A stretch of DNA of 45,231 bases from positions 1 to 45,231 of the forward strand of contig VGAI01000004.1 in assembly GCA_016870815.1 (NCBI GenBank), read 5' to 3'. Below the pieces are notes generated by a model. It saw only the letters and a program-made list of their open reading frames with translations, was not told where the DNA came from and did no database searches. Every line of letters starts with the position of its first letter. Position 1 is the first letter of the stretch. Positions 37,676 to 45,231 of the stretch are shown one piece after another. The position numbers were made by a program, and so were the translations under genes. Source of the stretch: Actinomycetota bacterium. Lineage in GTDB: Bacteria > Actinomycetota > Actinomycetes > Nanopelagicales > Nanopelagicaceae.

Positions 37676-39637
37676 TTACTGATTTGCCTTGCGAATTTCA
37701 CCGGTCTCGGTATCGATGATCTCGGATTCATCGCCTGAATCAAGCGCCATCAGATGCTCAGCGATTAGTGAGGCTATTCGCTCACCGATCCCAGGAGTCG
37801 AAGCGATCTCCGCCTGACTCGCTTTGCGAATCGCCGCCACCGAACCAAATCGCTCTAAGAGCGCCCCTCGCCGTACTTCGCCGAGAGCAGGGATCTCGTC
37901 AAGGAGCGAATCAAGCATCATCTTCGAACGCTTGCTTCGGTGAAATGTGATTGCAAATCGATGCGCCTCATCACGAATTCTCTGGAAGAGATAGAGCGCC
38001 TCACTATGTCGCGGAAAGATGATCGGGTTCATCTGTTCTGGGAGATAAACCTCTTCCAGACGTTTCGCTAAACCAACCAACGCGACACCAGAAATTCCGA
38101 GATCACTCATCGCTCGATGAGCTGCGCTCACTTGCCCCTTTCCACCATCGACAATCACCAGTTGTGGCGGATATGCGAATTTTGGTCCCTTTCCTCCTGC
38201 CATAGCCACTTCATCCCGATCGATCTCTCGCTCGAGGAGATAGCGCTTGAATCTTCGAGTTATCACATGAGCCATCGAAGAGAAGTCATCCTTTATCGAT
38301 GGGTCAGTAATCGAGAATCTTCGGTACTCACTCTTACGCGGCTGCCCATCTTCAAAGACAACCATCGAGGCGACGATATTCGTGCCCTGAATATTGGAGA
38401 TATCGAAACATTCGATCCGCAGCGGAATCTCTGGCAAATCAAGAAGCTCAGCGATCTCTTCAAGCGCTCCGCCAGAGACCGCTGAATCACTCGACCGCTT
38501 GCTGAGGAACTGGACTAATGCATAATGTGCACTTCGCTTAGCCATGAGAAGAAGCTCTGCTCGTTCGCCACGAACTGAATCCTTGACTTCCACTCGCCTC
38601 TGGGTGGCGCTACTAAGAAGCGAACTTAAATCCTCGAGCGCAACGTGCAGGTCAGTTCCGGTGTCTGCAACCAATATCTCTCGAGGGATCTCTACATCTC
38701 CCGTTCTACCTTCGCTCAGCGAATATGCCTGTTGGATAGCAAGATCAAGGACGCTGCTCTCTTCCGGCACGGATTTCATATCTATCACCCATGACCTTGA
38801 GCCCGTTATTCGACCCGAGCGAATCGTGAACCACGAGATTGCCGAATGGGTAATCTCATCATGCCGAGCGAAGAGATCAACGTTGAGGTCAGGAGATAGC
38901 GCTGCATCGGTAGATTCCGAAGCTTTGTTGATTGCACCTAAGCGATCACGAAGCATCGCGGCGCGTTCGAAATCCTCGCGAGCAGCTGCTTCATCCATCT
39001 GTTGGTGCAACATGGCAGCGACTTCATCGGGTCCCTTCTCTAAGAAGCCGATCAATCCCTGGACCAGTGCATCGTGATCGCTCTTAGTCACGCGACTGAC
39101 GCAAGGTGCAGAACATTTGCCGATATCACCTAAAAGGCACTGCCGTTTTGTACGTTTAGCCTTCTCAAAGTTTGCATAACTACAACTTCGAACTGGAAAG
39201 ACTCGTTGAATCACATCAAAGGTACTTCTTAGCGCCCAGGTATGGGTATAGGGGCCAAAGAGCCTTACTCCCTTACGCGGTTTGGAGCGCGTGATGTATA
39301 GGCGTGGAAATTCCTCGCTCAAGGAGAGTGCGAGATAGGGGTAGGACTTGTCATCGCGAAACTGGACATTGAATTCCGGCGACTCTTCTTTGATCCAAGT
39401 GAATTCCAGCTGAAGCGCCTCTACCTCAGTCTTGACGACAGTCCAATCAACCCTCACCGCGGCTTCGACCATTCGTCTCGTCTTCTCAGTTAGAGCGCTC
39501 TGAAAATACGAATTCAACCGATTCTTAAGATTTTTCGCCTTTCCGACATAAATGACTCGATCATCTGCATCGAAGAAACGATAAACGCCAGGAAGTTCTG
39601 GTAGGCCACTTGGCCGATATGAAGCGGGATCTGCCAC
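37676..39637 (-). CDS. uvrC: Excinuclease ABC subunit C
   Basis: 653 aa; GIY-YIG region (PGVYRFFDADDRVIYVGKAKNLKNRL), UVR motif, RNase H-like IVDGGKGQ, C-terminal HhH. Confidence 0.97.
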   Translation of the reverse strand: MADPASYRPSGLPELPGVYRFFDADDRVIYVGKAKNLKNRLNSYFQSALTEKTRRMVEAAVRVDWTVVKTEVEALQLEFTWIKEESPEFNVQFRDDKSYPYLALSLSEEFPRLYITRSKPRKGVRLFGPYTHTWALRSTFDVIQRVFPVRSCSYANFEKAKRTKRQCLLGDIGKCSAPCVSRVTKSDHDALVQGLIGFLEKGPDEVAAMLHQQMDEAAAREDFERAAMLRDRLGAINKASESTDAALSPDLNVDLFARHDEITHSAISWFTIRSGRITGSRSWVIDMKSVPEESSVLDLAIQQAYSLSEGRTGDVEIPREILVADTGTDLHVALEDLSSLLSSATQRRVEVKDSVRGERAELLLMAKRSAHYALVQFLSKRSSDSAVSGGALEEIAELLDLPEIPLRIECFDISNIQGTNIVASMVVFEDGQPRKSEYRRFSITDPSIKDDFSSMAHVITRRFKRYLLEREIDRDEVAMAGGKGPKFAYPPQLVIVDGGKGQVSAAHRAMSDLGISGVALVGLAKRLEEVYLPEQMNPIIFPRHSEALYLFQRIRDEAHRFAITFHRSKRSKMMLDSLLDEIPALGEVRRGALLERFGSVAAIRKASQAEIASTPGIGERIASLIAEHLMALDSGDESEIIDTETGEIRKANQ

Positions 39638-39641
39638 GCCA

Positions 39642-42533
39642 TCACTTCCTTGTCGCGGAAGAGCTCTTTGCCAAAGACCTGGGGGCAGGTTTACCTAAAA
39701 CCTCTCTGAGGAATGCGCCAGTGAAGCTTGCGCTGATCTTTGCCACCTCTTCAGGGGTTCCCTCCGCGATCACTTCGCCACCTCCATCGCCACCATGAGG
39801 CCCAAGGTCGATAACCCAATCGGCAGACTTGATCACATCGAGGTTATGCTCAATAACGACGACAGAGTTACCACTCTCTACAAGGCGCCCTAGGACTACA
39901 AGGAGTTTTCGAACATCTTCGAAGTGCAAACCTGTGGTCGGTTCATCGAGAACGTAAATGGTTCGACCAGTCGAACGACGTTGCAACTCAGTAGCAAGTT
40001 TGACGCGTTGCGCCTCACCACCACTGAGCGTAGGCGCTGACTGACCGAGGCGAACATAGCCAAGCCCCACATCACAGAGAGTCGTGAGGTAGCGATGAAT
40101 CGATGGGATGCTTTCGAAGAAATCTGAAGCTCGCTCAATCGGCATATCAAGCACTTCGGCGATTGTTTTACCTTTGTAGTGAACTTCTAGCGTCTCCCTG
40201 TTGTACCGCGCGCCATGACAGACTTCACATGGCACATAGACATCGGGAAGAAAGTTCATCTCGATTGTTATCGTGCCATCGCCCGCGCAGTTTTCACATC
40301 GCCCACCTTTGACGTTGAAGGAGAAGCGGCCTTGTTGGTATCCCCGAATTTTCGCCTCAGTCGTCTCGGCGAAGAGGGCGCGAATCTTGTCGAAGACTCC
40401 GGTGTAAGTCGCAGGGTTTGAACGTGGCGTCCTGCCAATCGGAGATTGATCCACATGTACCACTTTATCGAGGTGATCCAACCCAGAGATGGTCCGGTGC
40501 CTACCAGGCACTATTCGTGCGCCATTGAGTTTGTTTGCTAGAACCGAATAGAGAATGTCATTGACCAAGGTGGATTTGCCTGAACCACTAACTCCAGTGA
40601 CTGCAACGAAGAGTCCTAAGGGAATTTCGACATCAATGTTCTTGAGATTGTTTGCCTTCGCTTCCCGTATGGCTAGAACTCGTTTCGAATCGCGCGACCT
40701 TCGACTCTTAGGAATCTCTATTTTCTTACGTCCAGAGATATATGCCCCAGTTATTGACTCTTCATTGCCAATAAGGGATGCGTAATCACCAGAGACCACC
40801 ACTCGCCCGCCATGTTCGCCGGCGCCAGGTCCGATATCGACAATCCAATCGGCGGTACGAATCGTCTCTTCATCATGCTCGACCACGATCAAGGTATTTC
40901 CAATATCCCGAAGCCTGGTGAGCGTCTCTATCAACCTTCGATTATCGCGCTGATGCAGACCAATGCTTGGTTCATCGAGGACATAGAGCACCCCAGTGAG
41001 CCCTGAGCCAATATGCGTCGCGAGGCGAATTCGTTGCGCCTCTCCACCCGAGAGCGTTGCCGCAGCTCGTGCCAGAGTCAGGTAATCAAGACCGACATCG
41101 AGCAAGAAGCCAAGCCTGGCATGGACTTCTTTGAGGACTCGTTCAGCGATTTTCGCTTCTCGTTCTGTGAAATCTACCCCTCTGAGAAATTCCGCCGCTC
41201 GCGCGATAGAGAGTTCGGCAACCTCCGAAATATTCATTCCACCGATCTTTACCGCAAGCACCTCTGGTTTGAGTCTCGAGCCTTTACATACTGGACACGG
41301 CGTTTCACGCATATACGCTTCGTACTTTTCACGGCTGTAATCGCTATCGGTCTCCGAATGACGTCGCTGAATAAACGGGACTACTCCTTCAAAACCTGTT
41401 GAGTAGTTTCGCACCCGCCCGTAGCGATTTCGATATTTGACGTGAATCTCGTACTCATAGCCATGGATCACCGCTTCTTTGGCCTTGGCTGAAAGCTTTC
41501 GCCATGGCGTTTTCAGCGAGAACTTGAGATCACCTGCTAGACCTTCGAGAAGCCGGAGGAAGTATTCCGAGCTCTGTCCCCCAGACCATGGAGCAATGGC
41601 GCCATCCTCGATCGAAATCGAGTCATCAGGTATCACCAGCTCTTCATCAACCTCAAGTCGACTTCCGATACCGGTGCACTCTGGACACGCACCGAAAGGG
41701 GAATTGAAGGAGAAGGAGCGAGGCTCGAGTTCTTCAAATGAAATCTGGCAATCATGGCATGCCAACTTCTCACTGTAAGTTCGTTCCTTCTCCTTCTTCT
41801 TTCCTTCTCCTAAACCATCGACAAAATCGAGAATGACTAATCCATTGGCAAGCTTTAACGCCGTTTCAATCGAATCATTGATACGTGTTCGAGATTCTTC
41901 TTTGGCTTGCAGGCGGTCTATCACTACCTCGATTGTGTGTTTCTCTTGCTTCTTCAACTTTGGCGGCTCAGTGAGCATGATCGTTTCACCATCGACTCGG
42001 GCTCGCGAATAGCCACCTGTCACCAACTCTTTGAATAGATCGACGAACTCGCCCTTCCTCGCTCTGACCACAGGAGCCAGTACTTGGAATTTGGTCCCGG
42101 TTGGAAGTGTGAGGATTTGATCGACGATGTTCTGGGCGCTCTGCCTCGTGATTGGCTTGCTGCACTTCGGGCAGTGGGGCCTACCCGCGCGAGCAAAGAG
42201 CAATCGCAGGTAGTCATAGACCTCAGTGATCGTCCCCACTGTCGAACGAGGGTTGCGATTGGTTGACTTCTGATCGATCGATACCGCGGGTGAAAGGCCC
42301 TCAATGAAGTCAACATCTGGCTTATCCATCTGACCTAGGAACTGCCGTGCGTAGGCTGAGAGTGACTCAACATACCTGCGTTGACCTTCGGCAAAGATCG
42401 TGTCAAAGGCCAGCGAAGACTTTCCGGAACCCGAAAGACCGGTAAAGACGATAAGGGAGTTTCGTGGCATCTCTAAGTTGATGTTCTTAAGATTATGTTC
42501 ACGCGCGCCACGAACTATTAAGTGATCAATCAT
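39642..42533 (-). CDS. uvrA: Excinuclease ABC subunit A
   Basis: 963 aa; [38 protein letters not shown], two ABC signatures, zinc Cys motifs. Confidence 0.98.
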   Translation of the reverse strand: MIDHLIVRGAREHNLKNINLEMPRNSLIVFTGLSGSGKSSLAFDTIFAEGQRRYVESLSAYARQFLGQMDKPDVDFIEGLSPAVSIDQKSTNRNPRSTVGTITEVYDYLRLLFARAGRPHCPKCSKPITRQSAQNIVDQILTLPTGTKFQVLAPVVRARKGEFVDLFKELVTGGYSRARVDGETIMLTEPPKLKKQEKHTIEVVIDRLQAKEESRTRINDSIETALKLANGLVILDFVDGLGEGKKKEKERTYSEKLACHDCQISFEELEPRSFSFNSPFGACPECTGIGSRLEVDEELVIPDDSISIEDGAIAPWSGGQSSEYFLRLLEGLAGDLKFSLKTPWRKLSAKAKEAVIHGYEYEIHVKYRNRYGRVRNYSTGFEGVVPFIQRRHSETDSDYSREKYEAYMRETPCPVCKGSRLKPEVLAVKIGGMNISEVAELSIARAAEFLRGVDFTEREAKIAERVLKEVHARLGFLLDVGLDYLTLARAAATLSGGEAQRIRLATHIGSGLTGVLYVLDEPSIGLHQRDNRRLIETLTRLRDIGNTLIVVEHDEETIRTADWIVDIGPGAGEHGGRVVVSGDYASLIGNEESITGAYISGRKKIEIPKSRRSRDSKRVLAIREAKANNLKNIDVEIPLGLFVAVTGVSGSGKSTLVNDILYSVLANKLNGARIVPGRHRTISGLDHLDKVVHVDQSPIGRTPRSNPATYTGVFDKIRALFAETTEAKIRGYQQGRFSFNVKGGRCENCAGDGTITIEMNFLPDVYVPCEVCHGARYNRETLEVHYKGKTIAEVLDMPIERASDFFESIPSIHRYLTTLCDVGLGYVRLGQSAPTLSGGEAQRVKLATELQRRSTGRTIYVLDEPTTGLHFEDVRKLLVVLGRLVESGNSVVVIEHNLDVIKSADWVIDLGPHGGDGGGEVIAEGTPEEVAKISASFTGAFLREVLGKPAPRSLAKSSSATRK

Positions 42534-44608
42534 TCGACACCTGCCACACCCATATCTCGTAACTCTCGTTTCAATTCAGCGATCTCATCGCGAAGCCGCG
42601 CAGCGAGTTCGAAGTGAAGTTGCGAGGCGGCGGTACGCATCTGTTCGGTGAGCGATTCAATCAGACCAAGTAGCTCTTCCCGTGGACGTTGAATCAAGGT
42701 CTTCGTATGTATCCCTACTGGAGCGCTCGATTTCTTCCTACTAGAGGCAACAAGATCTTCCGTATCATCGCTCTCTCTGGCCAACATCTCAGTAATGTCA
42801 CCGATCCGCTTGCGCAGTGGTTTTGGATCGATTCCATGTTCCCGGTTATAGGAAACTTGTTTCTCTCGTCTGCGATTTGTTTCATCGATCGCACGGGCCA
42901 TTGAGTCGGTGATGTTGTCGGCGTACATGTGAACCTCACCCGAGACATTTCGCGCGGCGCGCCCAATTGTCTGAATCAAGGATGTTGTGGATCGGAGGAA
43001 CCCCTCTTTATCTGCATCGAGAATCGCTACAAGAGAAACCTCTGGAAGATCGAGTCCTTCTCGTAAGAGATTAATGCCAACCAGTACGTCATAGTCGCCA
43101 CTTCTAAGTTCACTCAAAAGCTCAACGCGTCGGAGGGTATCGACCTCAGAGTGAAGGTAACGAACGCGTACACCCTGCTCCAAAAGGTAATCGGTTAGAT
43201 CCTCAGACATCTTCTTCGTCAATGTAGTGACCAGTACTCGTTCATCTTTAGCAACCCGCGCTCGAATTTCGCCAAGCAAGTCATCAATCTGACCCTTGAT
43301 TGGTTTGACCACAACCTTGGGATCGACCAGTCCGGTCGGCCTGATCACCTGTTCAACGAACTCGCCATCACTCTTTCCAAGTTCGTACTTTCCAGGAGTC
43401 GCCGATAGGTAGACCTTCTGCCCACTTCGCTCTAAAAATTCGTTGAAAGTTAGTGGACGATTATCCAACGCGCTGGGAAGTCGAAATCCGTACTCAACGA
43501 GAGTCCGTTTACGGGAGGCATCGCCTTCATACATCGCCCCGATTTGCGGGACTGTAATATGTGACTCATCGATGATGCAGAGAAAGTCGTCGGGAAAATA
43601 ATCAAGCAGGCAGTTTGGCGGTGAACCTGGATTTCGTCCATCAATATGTCGCGAGTAGTTCTCGATACCTGAGCAGAAACCCAACTGAAGCATCATCTCG
43701 ATATCGAACGTGGTTCGCATTCGAAGCCGTTGTGCTTCAAGCAATTTGTTGGAGCGCTCCAACTCAACGAGCCTTCCATCCAGCTCCCGCTCGATCTCTG
43801 ATATCGCTCGTTTCATTGTCTCGGGTCCAGCCGAGTAATGGGTTGCAGGGAATATGAAGACCTCATCAACCTCATCGACTATCTCACCGGTAAGAGGATG
43901 GAGATGAGTAATTCGTTCGATCTCATCACCAAAGAGTTCTATCCGAATAGCAAGCTCCTCATAGACCGGGATGATCTCAATAGTGTCGCCCCGGACGCGA
44001 AAGTTGCCCCGCTCAAAGGAGATATCGTTTCGCTTGTATTGGATCTCAACGAATCGTCGCAAAAGTTTGTTTCGCTCGATCTCATCGCCTTTGCTGAGAC
44101 GGATCATTCGATCGATGTATTCCTGAGGAGTACCAAGCCCATAAATGCATGAAACTGTCGCCACGACAACGACATCTCTCCTGGTCAGCAAAGAGTAGGT
44201 AGCCGAGTACCTCAGCCGTTCAACTTCGTTGTTGATCGAGGCATCTTTTTCGATGAAGGTATCAGTTTGCGGTACATATGCCTCTGGCTGGTAGTAGTCG
44301 TAATAGGAAACGAAGTACTCAACCGCATTGTTCGGCAAAAGGTCACGAAACTCATTCGCTAACTGAGCTGCAAGTGTCTTGTTGGGGGCAAGTACAAGTG
44401 TCGGTCGCTGTACCTGTTCAATAAGCCAAGCCGCGGTCGCTGATTTACCAGTTCCAGTTGCTCCCAAAAGGACAACATCTTGCTCGCCACGACCAAGTCG
44501 CTTGGTCAGTTCTGCAATCGCTGTGGGTTGATCGCCAGAGGGAGTCATCTCTGAGATGACCTGAAATGGCCTAGCGCTTCGAGGTGCAGAGAGAGTGGGT
44601 CTGGTCAT
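42530..44608 (-). CDS. uvrB: Excinuclease ABC subunit B
   Basis: 692 aa; [44 protein letters not shown]-terminal UVR motif. Confidence 0.98.
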   Translation of the reverse strand: MTRPTLSAPRSARPFQVISEMTPSGDQPTAIAELTKRLGRGEQDVVLLGATGTGKSATAAWLIEQVQRPTLVLAPNKTLAAQLANEFRDLLPNNAVEYFVSYYDYYQPEAYVPQTDTFIEKDASINNEVERLRYSATYSLLTRRDVVVVATVSCIYGLGTPQEYIDRMIRLSKGDEIERNKLLRRFVEIQYKRNDISFERGNFRVRGDTIEIIPVYEELAIRIELFGDEIERITHLHPLTGEIVDEVDEVFIFPATHYSAGPETMKRAISEIERELDGRLVELERSNKLLEAQRLRMRTTFDIEMMLQLGFCSGIENYSRHIDGRNPGSPPNCLLDYFPDDFLCIIDESHITVPQIGAMYEGDASRKRTLVEYGFRLPSALDNRPLTFNEFLERSGQKVYLSATPGKYELGKSDGEFVEQVIRPTGLVDPKVVVKPIKGQIDDLLGEIRARVAKDERVLVTTLTKKMSEDLTDYLLEQGVRVRYLHSEVDTLRRVELLSELRSGDYDVLVGINLLREGLDLPEVSLVAILDADKEGFLRSTTSLIQTIGRAARNVSGEVHMYADNITDSMARAIDETNRRREKQVSYNREHGIDPKPLRKRIGDITEMLARESDDTEDLVASSRKKSSAPVGIHTKTLIQRPREELLGLIESLTEQMRTAASQLHFELAARLRDEIAELKRELRDMGVAGVE

Positions 44609-45207
44609 AACCTGCCCAGAGCTCGAGGCTTGAGTTCTTCGTTCCAGGCTTGTTCCACCTGGCGAAGCAATTCCTCTTTACTTCCGCTGTTATCGATAAC
44701 TAGATCTGCGACCGCTTCTCGCTCTGCAGTACTTGCTTGAGCCGACATTCGCTTACGCGCGTCATATTCCTTCATGCCACGTTCCTTCAATCGTGCAATT
44801 CGCATCTCTTCTGGCGCTTCCACTGTAATCACGTAGTCGAAACGTGATGCGCCATTGGTCTCGACCAGAAGTGGAATTTGATTGACCACAACCGAACCTT
44901 CTGAAGCCGAATGGATAACGGCTTCAGTTTCCGCCCGGACTCGAGGATGAATGATCGCTTCAAGATCTTTCCGCGCCACGGGGTCTGCAAAAACAATTTC
45001 ACCAAGAGCCACTCGATCAATTAACCCGTCGCGAAGGACTTTATCGCCAAATCGAGAGACAACTTCATCGAAACCTGGTGTTCCACGCTCGATTACGGCA
45101 CGCGCAAGTTGATCAGAATCGATGACGATAGCGCCAAGTGCCTCAAGGTAGTCACCGACGAGTGACTTACCTGAACCGATTCCCCCAGTGACCGCAACGG
45201 TGAGCAC
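44605..45207 (-). CDS. coaE: Dephospho-CoA kinase
   Basis: 200 aa; [32 protein letters not shown] start. Confidence 0.95.
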   Translation of the reverse strand: MLTVAVTGGIGSGKSLVGDYLEALGAIVIDSDQLARAVIERGTPGFDEVVSRFGDKVLRDGLIDRVALGEIVFADPVARKDLEAIIHPRVRAETEAVIHSASEGSVVVNQIPLLVETNGASRFDYVITVEAPEEMRIARLKERGMKEYDARKRMSAQASTAEREAVADLVIDNSGSKEELLRQVEQAWNEELKPRALGRL

Positions 45208-45231
45208 GGGATGAAACTACTCGGTGGCTCC

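Noticed and set aside
38544-39077. 177-aa plus-strand ORF opposite uvrC
   Set aside because: Ser/Arg-rich shadow ORF without domain or upstream signals.
45217-45231. Possible end of an upstream CDS (perhaps rpsA, which often precedes coaE)
   Set aside because: Only about 15 nt with a TAG stop are visible; too little to call.

Overview
The window reads as a compact, actinobacterial-type housekeeping segment. By family content and synteny it looks like a streamlined, possibly freshwater acI/Nanopelagicales-like, actinomycete; that assignment is inference. Contents by coordinate: the 5' part of a 16S rRNA gene (minus strand, cut by the window start) with leader and promoter; an arginine operon argC-J-B-D-R-H plus tyrS; pheS-pheT; an rRNA methyltransferase; infC-rpmI-rplT; fabG-fabI; a DUF3099 protein and SURF1; an ABC exporter; a full SUF Fe-S cluster operon; ctaA-tkt-tal-pgi; rbpA; secG-tpiA-pgk-gap; whiA-yvcK-rapZ; uvrC-uvrA-uvrB; coaE. 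I found no CRISPR array, mobile element, toxin-antitoxin/defence island or biosynthetic cluster, and no convincing undescribed multi-gene system. The points worth a second look are mostly regulatory or genome-organisational: a double ARG box forming a composite inverted repeat before argC; an arginine operon whose usual argF and argG positions are closed by exact 4-nt overlaps; an N-terminally short ArgB lacking the regulatory helix; a probable AUC start for infC that the ORF track misses; a strong hairpin between infC and rpmI; a repeat cluster upstream of the gap promoter; absence of zwf-opcA-pgl and ctaB from their common positions; and tail-to-tail overlap of SURF1 and the ABC exporter gene.
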